A stretch of DNA of 28,690 nucleotides from an uncultured Dorea sp. (GTDB lineage Bacteria; Bacillota; Clostridia; Lachnospirales; Lachnospiraceae). The translations under genes and the position numbers were made by a program. Position 1 is the stretch's first letter; every line of letters starts with the position of its first letter. The DNA lies in assembly GCA_948844705.1 (NCBI GenBank), contig CAQNVT010000101.1, positions 1-28,690 on the forward strand. The letters run 5' to 3'. Of the stretch, positions 1 to 7,777 are shown in pieces. The notes below the pieces were generated by a model. It was given only the letters and a program-made list of their open reading frames with translations, made no database searches and was not told the DNA's origin.

Positions 1-2
1 AT

Positions 3-722
3 ATTGAAAATCCCGAAGGAACAGATTTTATCTTACCGGATTGCCAGGCAGTCTCTGGATGCAAGGAAAAAGCAAAATACTGGCTTCACAATGCGTTTTT
101 AAATATTGATAACCGCAAGATGAGCAAATCTCTCGGAAATTTCCGCACCGTGCGGGAGATCAGCGAGCAATATGACCTTCAGGTACTCAGGTTCTTTATG
201 CTGAGCGCCCACTACAGAAGCCCGCTTAATTTCAGCGCGGAGCTTATGGAGGCATCAAAAAACGGCCTGGAGCGTATTGTAAATGCGGCGGAGAATTTAA
301 GATTCCTTATGAAAAATGCAGAGGGCGCCATGACAGCCGGGGAAGAATGTATCTATGAGGGCACGGACAAATTTGTGAAGGCTTTTGAGGAAGCCATGGA
401 GGATGATTTTAATACGGCAGACGCGGTGGCGGCAGTCTTTGACCTCGTAAAGTACTGCAATACCCACACCGGCGGGGAGAGCTCTAAGGAGCTTCTGGAG
501 AAGCTCTCCGGTGTGCTTGTGAAGCTTACGGACGTGCTGGGGATCATTGTGGATAAGGAAGAGGAGCTTCTGGAAGAGGATATTGAAAAGCTGATCGAGG
601 AGCGTCAGGCGGCGCGCAAGGCAAAGGATTTTGCAAGGGCAGATGCGATCCGCGGGGAGCTTTTAGAAAAAGGGATCATCCTGGAGGATACGAGAGAAGG
701 AGTCAAATGGAAAAGGGCGTAG
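3..722 (+). CDS. cysS: Cysteinyl-tRNA synthetase, C-terminal part (5' end outside window)
   Basis: This enzyme charges tRNA-Cys with cysteine in the cytoplasm. The open frame runs in from the left edge. A KMSKS ATP-binding motif at bases 117-131 is followed by SLGNF and a helical anticodon-binding region rich in Glu, Lys and Ala, ending WKRA. The segment KYWLHNAFLNID just before KMSKS is typical of class I CysRS. The residues before it (bases 3 to ~47, ENPEGTDFILPDC) do not look like the HHENEIAQSE block normally found there, so the first ~45 bases may be chimeric or rearranged. The gene overlaps mrnC by 16 bases, which suggests translational coupling. Identity is secure from about base 50 onward. 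Confidence 0.93.
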   Translation: MENPEGTDFILPDCQAVSGCKEKAKYWLHNAFLNIDNRKMSKSLGNFRTVREISEQYDLQVLRFFMLSAHYRSPLNFSAELMEASKNGLERIVNAAENLRFLMKNAEGAMTAGEECIYEGTDKFVKAFEEAMEDDFNTADAVAAVFDLVKYCNTHTGGESSKELLEKLSGVLVKLTDVLGIIVDKEEELLEEDIEKLIEERQAARKAKDFARADAIRGELLEKGIILEDTREGVKWKRA

Positions 723-1156
723 AATGGCAGTTTGATGCGTATATGCAGGAAATTTTCCGGATGCGGGAGGTGGATATGAAAGAGTATTCACCTCTTGCTT
801 TGGCGTATATCGGAGACAGTATTTATGATCTGGTTATAAAGAGTCTTGTATTAAACGAGGGCAACAAACCGGTGCAGAAGCTTCACCAGAAGACAAGCGC
901 TTATGTGCAGGCAAGTACGCAGTCTTTTATGATGCGTGCCATGCAGGAGCATCTGACGGAGGATGAGCATGCGGTCTACAAGAGGGGGCGCAACGCAAAG
1001 AGCGTAAGTCCTGCAAAAAATCAGTCGGTAACGGACTACCGGCGGGCGACGGGCTTCGAAGCGCTGCTTGGATTTCTTTATCTTAAAAAAGACTGGAAAA
1101 GACTGCTTGATTTGGTTAAAATAGGACTGGATAGTCTGGAGCAAGGAGTAAAATAG
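707..1156 (+). CDS. mrnC: Mini-ribonuclease 3 (23S rRNA maturation)
   Basis: Mini-III is a homodimeric endonuclease made only of the RNase III catalytic domain. In Bacillus it trims double-stranded 23S rRNA precursor ends. The protein has 149 residues, near the family length of about 140. The signature SPLALAYIGDSIYDL (about residues 28-42) is the RNase III acidic motif, and the C-terminal GFEALLGFLYL block carries the second acidic patch. No double-stranded RNA-binding domain follows, as expected. The ATG at 707 has an AAGGAG site just upstream and overlaps the end of cysS; a shorter start at 776 also has a GGGAGG-like site but would trim the N-terminus more than usual. The cysS-mrnC-rlmB order is classic for Firmicutes. 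Confidence 0.93.
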   Translation: MEKGVEWQFDAYMQEIFRMREVDMKEYSPLALAYIGDSIYDLVIKSLVLNEGNKPVQKLHQKTSAYVQASTQSFMMRAMQEHLTEDEHAVYKRGRNAKSVSPAKNQSVTDYRRATGFEALLGFLYLKKDWKRLLDLVKIGLDSLEQGVK

Positions 1157-1158
1157 GA

Positions 1159-1890
1159 ATGAATGAAAATATTGTTGAGGGACGCAACGCGGTGCTGGAA
1201 GCGTTTCGCTCCGGAAAGCCCGTGGACAGGCTGTATGTTCTTGACGGCTGTCAGGACGGGCCGGTGCGGACCATCGTGCGGGAGGCGAAAAAGCAGGATA
1301 CCGTCCTGAAATTTGTGGAAAAAGAGCGCTTAAATCAGCTTTCCGAAACCGGAAAGCATCAGGGAGTAATAGCATTTACGGCGGCTTATGAATATGCAGA
1401 GGTATCGGATATGCTAAAGCTTGCAAGGGAAAGAAACGAGGATCCTTTTCTCTTTCTTCTTGACGGCATCGAGGATCCCCATAATCTGGGAGCGATCATA
1501 AGGACGGCGAACCTTGCAGGGGCTCACGGGGTTGTCATTCCGAAGCACCGCGCAGCAGGACTTACCGCGGCGGTGGCGAGAGCCTCGGCGGGAGCCGTTA
1601 ACTATACGCCGGTTGCCAGGGTCACAAATCTTAAGAGGACGATGGAGGAGCTGAAGAAGGAGGGGTTGTGGTTTGTCTGTGCCGATATGGGCGGAGAGCT
1701 GATGTACCGTCTGAACCTTAGAGGCCCCGTCGGACTTGTGATCGGAAATGAAGGAGAAGGAGTCGGCCGCCTGGTGAAGGAGGCCTGCGATTTTACCGCG
1801 TCAATTCCCATGAAGGGGGATATCGATTCCCTGAATGCATCTGTGGCGGCGGGAGTCCTGGCGTATGAGATTGTAAGACAGAGGATGTAA
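1159..1890 (+). CDS. rlmB: 23S rRNA 2'-O-ribose methyltransferase of the TrmH/RlmB (SpoU) family
   Basis: This SPOUT-class enzyme uses S-adenosylmethionine to methylate the ribose of a conserved 23S rRNA guanosine (G2251 in E. coli numbering). An N-terminal substrate-binding domain of about 75 residues begins ENIVEGRNAVLEAF. The SPOUT domain follows with all three motifs: DGIEDPHNLGAIIRTA, GLVIGNEGEGV and IPMKGDIDSLNASVAAGV. The last two form the knotted SAM pocket. Its 243 residues are normal for the family. It starts two bases after the mrnC stop, so the two are surely co-transcribed. Exact target specificity within the RlmB/TrmH group is inferred from synteny. Confidence 0.93.
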   Translation: MNENIVEGRNAVLEAFRSGKPVDRLYVLDGCQDGPVRTIVREAKKQDTVLKFVEKERLNQLSETGKHQGVIAFTAAYEYAEVSDMLKLARERNEDPFLFLLDGIEDPHNLGAIIRTANLAGAHGVVIPKHRAAGLTAAVARASAGAVNYTPVARVTNLKRTMEELKKEGLWFVCADMGGELMYRLNLRGPVGLVIGNEGEGVGRLVKEACDFTASIPMKGDIDSLNASVAAGVLAYEIVRQRM

Positions 1891-1891
1891 T

Positions 1892-2509
1892 ATGTCAAAG
1901 TATGAATGTATGACGGATGAGGAGCTGATCGAGAAGCTCCGCGCCGGTGATAAGGTGATCATGGATTACATTATGGAGAAATATAAGAACCTTGTGCGTA
2001 AGGAGGCTAATGCCATGTATCTGATCGGCGGAGAGACGGACGATCTGATACAGGAGGGAATGATTGGCCTTTTTAAAGCGGTGCAGGATTTTGAATCGGA
2101 TCAGAAGGCTTCCTTTGCAAGCTTCGCAGGGCTTTGTATCCGAAGGCAGATTTATTCTGCAATTGAGGCGTCGAAGCGGAAAAAGCACAGTCCTCTTAAT
2201 TTCTATGTTTCCTTTTATGAGACAGGGGAGGAGAAGGAGGCGCTGATCGAGACGATGGAGGCGTCGGAGGAGAATAACCCGGAGGCTCTCTTTGTGGGCA
2301 GGGAGTATGTGGAGTTTCTTAAGAGCAGGCTTGAGGAGAGCTTAAGTGACCTGGAAAACAGGGTGCTTTACCTGCATCTTCTGGGGACAGATTATAAGAC
2401 GATCGCAAGGCTTTTGGATAAGAGTCCGAAGACGGTGGATAACGCGCTTCAGAGGATCAAGGGCAAGACAGAGAGGATCCTTGAAAAAGAAAAGTCGGAA
2501 ATTCGATAA
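1892..2509 (+). CDS. sigH: RNA polymerase sigma-H type factor (sigma-70 family)
   Basis: A 205-residue sigma-70 family protein. Region 2 contains DDLIQEGMIGLFKAVQDF, the core-binding and -10 melting segment typical of SigH, followed by FASFAGLCIRRQIYSAI. Region 4 has a helix-turn-helix, DYKTIARLLDKSPKTVDNAL, for -35 recognition. In Bacillus and clostridia SigH drives early sporulation and stationary-phase genes. It begins one base after the rlmB stop. The yacP (NYN-domain RNase) gene that often sits between rlmB and sigH is absent, and the usual downstream rpmG-secE-nusG is replaced here by a tRNA and a MATE gene. Assignment to SigH rests on both sequence style and context. Confidence 0.9.
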   Translation: MSKYECMTDEELIEKLRAGDKVIMDYIMEKYKNLVRKEANAMYLIGGETDDLIQEGMIGLFKAVQDFESDQKASFASFAGLCIRRQIYSAIEASKRKKHSPLNFYVSFYETGEEKEALIETMEASEENNPEALFVGREYVEFLKSRLEESLSDLENRVLYLHLLGTDYKTIARLLDKSPKTVDNALQRIKGKTERILEKEKSEIR

Positions 2510-2516
2510 AATGGGA

Positions 2517-2546
2517 TTGACAAATCGGTGCCGGGTACGGTATATT
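2517..2546 (+). promoter_or_regulatory. Sigma-70 (SigA-type) promoter for tRNA-Thr
   Basis: A TTGACA -35 box at 2517-2522 and a TATATT -10 box at 2541-2546 are separated by 18 bases. Transcription would begin about 2553, about 20 bases before the mature tRNA. The site lies immediately after the sigH stop. Confidence 0.8.
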
Positions 2547-2571
2547 ATTAATGTTGCATGAATACGTGCGC

Positions 2572-2644
2572 GCTGCCTTGGCTCAGTCGGTAGAGCGTCG
2601 CCTTGGTAAGGCGGAGGTCGGCGGTTCGATTCCGCTAGGCAGCT
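2572..2644 (+). tRNA. tRNA-Thr (anticodon GGU)
   Basis: A complete cloverleaf can be folded by hand. The acceptor stem is 2572-2578 with 2637-2643 (7 pairs). The D arm is GCTC/GAGC. The anticodon stem TCGCC/GGCGG encloses the loop TTGGTAA, giving anticodon GGT, which reads ACC and ACU. The T arm is GGCGG/CCGCT with loop TTCGATT. The discriminator base is U (2644), and CCA is not encoded. It has its own promoter just upstream. The U discriminator matches the UGGA of the threonine-type T-box at 23981. Confidence 0.96.
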
Positions 2645-2659
2645 TTTGAGGATGAGAGG

Positions 2660-2698
2660 TAGAGACTTTTTAGGGCATGGAGCTCTGAAAAGTCTCTA
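2660..2698 (+). terminator. Perfect 11-bp inverted repeat after tRNA-Thr, possible terminator or processing hairpin
   Basis: TAGAGACTTTT (2660-2670) pairs perfectly with AAAAGTCTCTA (2688-2698) around a 17-base loop. The tail is only weakly T-rich (TTTGCTG), so it is a poor canonical intrinsic terminator. It may act as a leaky terminator or a processing structure between the tRNA and the MATE gene. Confidence 0.5.
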
Positions 2699-2738
2699 TT
2701 TGCTGTCTGATTAAAGAAGAAAGGGAGAGAGGTTTGTA

Positions 2739-4088
2739 ATGAAAGAACAAAAGACAATGACAGAAGGAAGCATATGGAAGAATATTCTCTATTTTTCCAT
2801 ACCGCTGATTCTGGGGAATTTATTTCAGCAGCTTTATAATACCGTGGATTCGATTATCGTGGGGAATTATATCGGAAGTGAGGCGCTCGCGGCGGTAGGC
2901 GGCAGCGGCTCGATCATTAACCTGCTGGTGGGCTTCTGTATCGGGGCCTCGGCGGGAGCCGGGGTTGTGATCTCACAGTTTTTCGGAGCGGGGAATAAAG
3001 ACGGAGTAAAGGAAGCAGTACATACGACTGTTGCGATTGCCATCGCTGCGGGGGCGGCCGTCTCCGTGGCGGGTATGCTGCTTGCACCGCTGATGCTCCG
3101 TGCAATGGGGACACCCGGCGAGGTCCTTGCTCCGGCAGTCAGCTATCTGCGGGTATTTTTCGGCGGTATGCTGTTTTCCGTCATCTATAATATGTCCGCG
3201 GGTATTTTAAATGCGGTGGGGAACTCAAAGCGGTCTCTTATTTATCTGATTATTGCCGCGGTTTCCAATATTTTTCTTGACCTCTTATTTGTGGTCGTAT
3301 TTCATATGGGGGTTGTCGGCGTGGCGCTGGCTACAGATATCAGCCAGCTTTTGTCCTGTGTATTTATCATCCTGTTTCTTGTAAGGAGCAGGGACGTCTA
3401 CCGGCTTAATATAAGAGAAATCAGGTTTTATAAGAATCTGCCGGGCAGGATACTTAAGATCGGTCTTCCGACCGGTGTACAGAATATCGTGATTTCGCTT
3501 TCCAACATTGTGGTGCAGTCCAGTGTCAACAGCTTCGGAGCGGTGGCAATGGCAGGCTTTGCGGCGTATGTGAAGATTGACGGCTTTAATATTCTTCCTG
3601 TCTTAAGCTTCAGCATGGCGGCGACTACATTTACGGGGCAGAACGTAGGAGCCGGAAAATATGACCGTGTGAAGAAGGGGATGAGGGTAGCAGTAGGGAT
3701 GACGGTTTTCTATACTATTTTTACCGGAATCGTACTTATGGTTTTTGCACCCCAGGTTATGCGTGTATTTACAGGACAGGAGGACGTGATCGCATACGGC
3801 GTATATATATTAAAGTTTTTCTGCCCGTTTTACTGGATGATCGGCATCTTAAATGTGTTGACGGGAACGATCCGCGGAACAGGAAAGACCCTTCAGGCAA
3901 TGCTCATTGTCCTGTTTTCCATGTGTATCTTCCGTGTGTTCTGGATCTGGGGCTCTATGCGGATCTCCCATGAGATTTCCGGTGTGATGCTTGGCTATCC
4001 GGTTTCCTGGGTCGTAGGACTTGTGCTGGCATTTCTGTATATGTGGAAGGGAAAATGGATGCCGGAGAGCTATTATGAAAGCAGATAA
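2739..4088 (+). CDS. MATE family multidrug/cation antiporter
   Basis: A polytopic inner-membrane exporter of the multi-antimicrobial extrusion family, which uses a sodium or proton gradient to expel cationic compounds. The 449-residue protein is full length. It opens with a short cytoplasmic tail and SIWKNILYFSIPLILGNLFQQLYN, the typical first MatE segment, with NTVDSIIVGNYIGSEALAAVG after it. About 12 hydrophobic segments fall in two similar halves; the second begins near PGRILKIGLPTGVQN. Start ATG 2739 is preceded by an AGGGAGAGAGG-like site. The ABC genes follow closely, so it may share their transcript. The substrate cannot be read from sequence. Confidence 0.92.
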   Translation: MKEQKTMTEGSIWKNILYFSIPLILGNLFQQLYNTVDSIIVGNYIGSEALAAVGGSGSIINLLVGFCIGASAGAGVVISQFFGAGNKDGVKEAVHTTVAIAIAAGAAVSVAGMLLAPLMLRAMGTPGEVLAPAVSYLRVFFGGMLFSVIYNMSAGILNAVGNSKRSLIYLIIAAVSNIFLDLLFVVVFHMGVVGVALATDISQLLSCVFIILFLVRSRDVYRLNIREIRFYKNLPGRILKIGLPTGVQNIVISLSNIVVQSSVNSFGAVAMAGFAAYVKIDGFNILPVLSFSMAATTFTGQNVGAGKYDRVKKGMRVAVGMTVFYTIFTGIVLMVFAPQVMRVFTGQEDVIAYGVYILKFFCPFYWMIGILNVLTGTIRGTGKTLQAMLIVLFSMCIFRVFWIWGSMRISHEISGVMLGYPVSWVVGLVLAFLYMWKGKWMPESYYESR

Positions 4089-4103
4089 CGACGGAGGCAG
4101 CGG

Positions 4104-5009
4104 ATGATCGAGATAAAGAATGTAACGAAAAATTTTGAAAATGTATGTGCGGTTAATCAGGTGTCGTTTGAAATACCGGAGGGCAGTATGTTCGGTCTTC
4201 TGGGAACAAACGGCGCCGGAAAGAGCACGCTTCTTCGGATGATGGCGGGAATCCTTCCGTGTGATGCGGGAAGCATTCTTCTGGACGGAGAGGAGACTTA
4301 TGAGAATCCGGGGTGCAAGGCGTCGGTCTTTTATCTTCCGGATGTACCTTATTATTTTCCGAATGTAAGCTTAGAGGAGATGGTCCGGTTTTATAAAAGG
4401 CATTACCCTGCCATGGAAAGGGAGAGCGTGTCTTATATGGCGGAGCAGCTGAATCTGGATATGAGGCTGCCCCTTCGGACATTTTCAAAGGGAATGAAAA
4501 GACAGGCATTTCTGATACTGGCGCTTTGTGCAGGAACGAAATATCTGATGTGCGACGAGGTGTTTGACGGGCTTGACCCGGTGATGACAGAGGCTATGAA
4601 GCATCTCTTTAAGAAGGAGATGGAGGAGCGGGAATTTACGGTTGTGGCGGCGGCTCATAAGCTTCGGGATCTGGAGGATATCTGCCGTCATATCGGGATC
4701 ATGCACAAGGGAGGTATCCTGAGGGCAGGTGATCTGAAAGGACGCTTAGGGGACGCCGTAAAGCTTCAATGTGTGTTTAGCGGGGAAAAGGATATGAGGA
4801 GAGAGCTTGAAAAGGAAATGAGGCTCCTTCATTACGAGCAGGACGGATATTTTACGACGCTGATTGCGGCCGGGGATAAGGAGGAGATCCTGAAGGAAGT
4901 AAAAAAGAAGGCTCCGGTATTCATGGGGGAGATACCGATGAGTCTGGAGGAAATCTTTATGGCGGAAATGGAGGAGGCTGGCTATGACATCCGTGAGGTA
5001 CTTAAGTAA
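4104..5009 (+). CDS. ABC transporter ATP-binding protein
   Basis: A 301-residue nucleotide-binding subunit that would power a membrane partner by ATP hydrolysis. Walker A is GLLGTNGAGKST (about residues 32-43). The ABC signature is a variant, TFSKGMKRQ, in place of LSGGQ. Walker B with the catalytic Glu is YLMCDEVFDGLDP, and a switch His lies in AAHKLRDLED. The C-terminal ~90 residues form an extra domain after the ATPase core. The variant signature and small size resemble YtrB-like ATPases of the BcrA/YtrB group, often tied to cell-envelope stress. It overlaps the next gene by 26 bases, which supports a dedicated pair. Confidence 0.9.
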   Translation: MIEIKNVTKNFENVCAVNQVSFEIPEGSMFGLLGTNGAGKSTLLRMMAGILPCDAGSILLDGEETYENPGCKASVFYLPDVPYYFPNVSLEEMVRFYKRHYPAMERESVSYMAEQLNLDMRLPLRTFSKGMKRQAFLILALCAGTKYLMCDEVFDGLDPVMTEAMKHLFKKEMEEREFTVVAAAHKLRDLEDICRHIGIMHKGGILRAGDLKGRLGDAVKLQCVFSGEKDMRRELEKEMRLLHYEQDGYFTTLIAAGDKEEILKEVKKKAPVFMGEIPMSLEEIFMAEMEEAGYDIREVLK

Positions 5010-6921
5010 CTGGATCAGGGAGGCGGGAAGGGGCCATGTGACGGCAGTTCTTTCCTGGGGCGGCTTTTTTATCTATACGGCGGTTTCTCTTCTTGGGATC
5101 CGTGCAGATTCTGATTATTTTTTTGGAATCGGAAATGAGAGCCTTCTTAATCTGTGCGTCGGACTTGGAATTCTTGCGGCGGCAGCAGAGTTCTGGTATC
5201 TGGAGCAGCCGGTGAAGCTTGATTTTTATTACAGCCTGCCGGTGAAGAGAGGAACCGTCTTCTGGAGCAGATACGTGCACGGCATTTTACATGCTGTTTC
5301 TGCTCTTGTGATCAGTGTGACGGTCCTGGGCATCTATGCATGCAGGATGGACGGGGATTTTCTGGCATATGCCGGATTCTATATGGTGAGGAGTATTCTT
5401 ATATTCACAGCCGCATTTTTGGTGTTTTACCATATCGGTATAGTATCCTTTCTGGCGGGAGGAAGATTTGTCACGGTATTGCTTTTCTTTTTATTGTTTG
5501 TTTTTTTAGGACGGTCGGTTACCCGAAGGATCATAGGGACCTATGCGGAGCATTTTTTTAAGACATTTTACCGGATCCCGGCGCTTGACTGTCTGGAGGA
5601 AATGCTGACGCCGCGGTTTCTGCTTCGGAAACTTTCGGGGTGCTCGCTTCCTGATAAGAGAGATGTGCTGGAATATGTACCTGACCCGGGGACGGTTCTT
5701 GCGGCGGCTTTGTGGATTATCGTACCCGTTTTGTTGATTTTGTTCCTTGAGAGGAAAAGAAGGGTGGAAAACGTAGGAAAGCTGTTTGCATTTTCCGGGG
5801 CGGAGAGGTCGGTTCTGTTTCTCTTGTCGGTCGTGCCGGCTCTTTGCCTCGGCAGTCTCTTTGCAGGAAGCGGTGTTGTCTTCGCAGTTCTGCTTCATAT
5901 TCTTATAGAGCTTTTTACGGGAAGCCGCGGGAAAGCACTTTTTAAACGAAAATGGCAGCTGCTTTCGGAAGTTCTTGCAGTTCTTTTTGTGACCGGCGGA
6001 TATGCTGCGGGGGCAGGGGTGTTTGACGGCTTTTTCCCGGAGAGGGAGGAGCTTCTTTCTGTCCGGATCTGTGTGAGCGGAGTGGATATGTCGCAGAAGG
6101 AATGGGAAGAAAATACCTTCGGAAAAGAGAGCTGCGCTGCGGAGAGACAGCTTGAACAGTATAAGCTCACAGGAGACGGCATGGGGGAAGCTCTTTCCTG
6201 GCTTGAGGGCCTTGAGTGCGATGCGCGGACAGAGGAAGAGCGATATACCTTTGTGACGGTCTGCTATGAAGGAAAGGATGAAAAGGAGCATTACCGTGTC
6301 TATCCGGTTACGGAGGAGGAGTTTATGGCATTTTCCGGAGTCTTTGAGACGAGGGAATATAAGGAGAAGGCGTATCCCGCACTTTTGTGGGAGGATGTAG
6401 GAGATAACAGCTTTACATGGGAGGACGGAGTGAGGAAGCATCAGGTTCTGGGGCTTACGAAGGAAGAAAAGGAAGCATTTCTTACGCTTTATAAGGAAGA
6501 GGTATATGCGTTTCGGATGGAGGAGCTAAGAGGAGAGGTTCCGGCCGGGATCGTCGAGATGCGGTCTGATAAATGGGGCGAGACACAGGAGCTTCTGATC
6601 TATCCGTTTTTTGAAAAGACATATAAGTTTCTCAGGGAGCACGGGGACATTAAGGAGGATCTGATGGATTATCCGGTCCGTTCTCTTAAGGTGATGGATG
6701 TCCGGCCGGCCGGGGAGGGCATGACAGGTGGTGTGACTATGGAACACTACGAGACGGAGGAGGAGCTGAGGGAGTGGAGAGGAAGGCTTGTCTGGCAGGA
6801 GCTGGATGTACAGCCCCTTCTTAGCCCTCTGGATTTTGGGGCAGAGATCGAGCTTGAGGCAGAGGAGCCGGAGTCGGGGGCCGCAGTGACGGTGAAGTGC
6901 TGTGAGAAAGTGAAGAAGTAG
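4984..6921 (+). CDS. ABC transporter membrane protein with large C-terminal soluble domain
   Basis: A 645-residue membrane partner of the preceding ATPase, judged from the 26-base gene overlap. The first ~340 residues contain about eight hydrophobic segments, including stretches near residues 20-38, 52-66, 97-117, 140-160, 163-175 and 230-250. The short motif QPVKLDFYYSLPVKRGTVFW between early helices is typical of clostridial ABC-2-like permeases. From about residue 350 the protein is soluble, acidic and rich in Glu, with repeated YPVTEEEF- and DYPVRSLKV-like segments; this resembles the DUF6449 tail found in Lachnospiraceae permeases, though that name is from memory. The transported substrate is unknown. 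No regulator gene sits beside it. Confidence 0.78.
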   Translation: MTSVRYLSNWIREAGRGHVTAVLSWGGFFIYTAVSLLGIRADSDYFFGIGNESLLNLCVGLGILAAAAEFWYLEQPVKLDFYYSLPVKRGTVFWSRYVHGILHAVSALVISVTVLGIYACRMDGDFLAYAGFYMVRSILIFTAAFLVFYHIGIVSFLAGGRFVTVLLFFLLFVFLGRSVTRRIIGTYAEHFFKTFYRIPALDCLEEMLTPRFLLRKLSGCSLPDKRDVLEYVPDPGTVLAAALWIIVPVLLILFLERKRRVENVGKLFAFSGAERSVLFLLSVVPALCLGSLFAGSGVVFAVLLHILIELFTGSRGKALFKRKWQLLSEVLAVLFVTGGYAAGAGVFDGFFPEREELLSVRICVSGVDMSQKEWEENTFGKESCAAERQLEQYKLTGDGMGEALSWLEGLECDARTEEERYTFVTVCYEGKDEKEHYRVYPVTEEEFMAFSGVFETREYKEKAYPALLWEDVGDNSFTWEDGVRKHQVLGLTKEEKEAFLTLYKEEVYAFRMEELRGEVPAGIVEMRSDKWGETQELLIYPFFEKTYKFLREHGDIKEDLMDYPVRSLKVMDVRPAGEGMTGGVTMEHYETEEELREWRGRLVWQELDVQPLLSPLDFGAEIELEAEEPESGAAVTVKCCEKVKK

Positions 6922-6935
6922 GAGGAGGAGAAACT

Positions 6936-7682
6936 ATGGCATCATTTTTAAAGGATATCTCAAGATTTTACGGTACGGGAGAGAAAAATGCGTCGGGGCA
7001 GACGCTGGAGGAGTTTTTGGAGGCTTATGATCCGTATAAATATAAGACGCCGAGCTGTACAACGGATGCGGTTATTTTTTCCTATGAGGGAGAGAAATGT
7101 GAAAGGATCTCGGATCTTAAGCTTCTGCTAGTAAGAAGAAGCAATCATCCCGGCATCGGATGTCTTGCCCTTCCGGGAGGCTTTGCAGAGCTTAATGAGA
7201 ATCTGGAGGATACGGCGCGCCGGGAGCTTGAGGAGGAGACCGGGGTAAAAGGACTTGTCATGGAGCAGTTAGCTACCTACGGGGATTATGACAGAGACCC
7301 GAGGACAAGGGTGATCACGACGGCTTATATGGCTCTGGTGCGGCGTGCAGATGTGAAGGTACAGGCAGGAGACGATGCGGCGGACGCCATGTGGTGTGAG
7401 CCGGAGCTTGAAAAGGTGTCCCATGAAAAGGTACTCCATGAAAAGGTTCCCTGCGGGGAGGAGATTTTTTACCGACTGACTCTTAAGAATGAGGAGCGGG
7501 GAGTCCGGACGGAGGCTTATGTGAAGCATACGTCGGCAGGATCGGGACTGATACGGGAAGAAAAATTCACCGTTGTCCGGCAGGGAGAGACTGCTTCGGA
7601 CCATGCGGCCATCATCGTGCAGGCGCTTCTTCGGATCGGGGAGCGGATGCAGAGGGCTTCGGCACCGGTTAAGGAATTATAA
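6936..7682 (+). CDS. Nudix hydrolase family protein
   Basis: Nudix enzymes cleave nucleoside diphosphates linked to another group, using Mg2+. A canonical Nudix box is present: GGFAELNENLEDTARRELEE followed by ETG (about residues 81-103), matching GX5EX7REUXEEXGU. The 248-residue size and the N-terminal ~45 residues place it near the ADP-ribose or NrtR-like catalytic group, but there is no C-terminal winged helix, so a transcription-factor role is unlikely. ATG 6936 has a strong GGAGGAGGAG site, 14 bases after the permease stop. An in-frame 15-base tandem repeat (7410-7451) encodes EKVSH-EKVLH-EKVPC inside the domain. The exact substrate is unknown. Confidence 0.88.
   Translation: MASFLKDISRFYGTGEKNASGQTLEEFLEAYDPYKYKTPSCTTDAVIFSYEGEKCERISDLKLLLVRRSNHPGIGCLALPGGFAELNENLEDTARRELEEETGVKGLVMEQLATYGDYDRDPRTRVITTAYMALVRRADVKVQAGDDAADAMWCEPELEKVSHEKVLHEKVPCGEEIFYRLTLKNEERGVRTEAYVKHTSAGSGLIREEKFTVVRQGETASDHAAIIVQALLRIGERMQRASAPVKEL
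7410..7451 (+). repeat. 15-bp in-frame tandem repeat inside the Nudix gene
   Basis: Units GAAAAGGTGTCCCAT (7410-7424) and GAAAAGGTACTCCAT (7425-7439), plus a partial third unit GAAAAGGTTCCC (7440-7451), encode a repeated EKV-x-H motif. The reading frame is kept, so copy-number change would lengthen a loop by five residues at a time. Confidence 0.85.
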
Positions 7683-7695
7683 TTTGCAATCTGCC

Positions 7696-7724
7696 TTGTT
7701 TCAGGCTGTTATTTATGCTATGAT
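7696..7724 (+). promoter_or_regulatory. Sigma-A-type promoter upstream of glnS
   Basis: TTGTTT (7696-7701), a 17-base spacer and TATGAT (7719-7724) lie in the gap between the Nudix gene and glnS. The predicted transcript start near 7731 supports use of the ATG at 7778, which has a good ribosome binding site. Confidence 0.6.
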
Positions 7725-7777
7725 GTAAAAGTCTGAAAATATTAAGTTTTATGATAACGATTGAGCAGGAGGAGCAT

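Noticed and set aside
2660..2698. tRNA-adjacent inverted repeat as an attachment site of a mobile element
   Set aside because: No integrase, no repeat of the tRNA 3' end and no cargo-type genes were seen within the window.
5506..6441. 311-residue minus-strand frame within the ABC membrane protein gene
   Set aside because: Antisense to a well-supported gene; composition and lack of start signals indicate chance.
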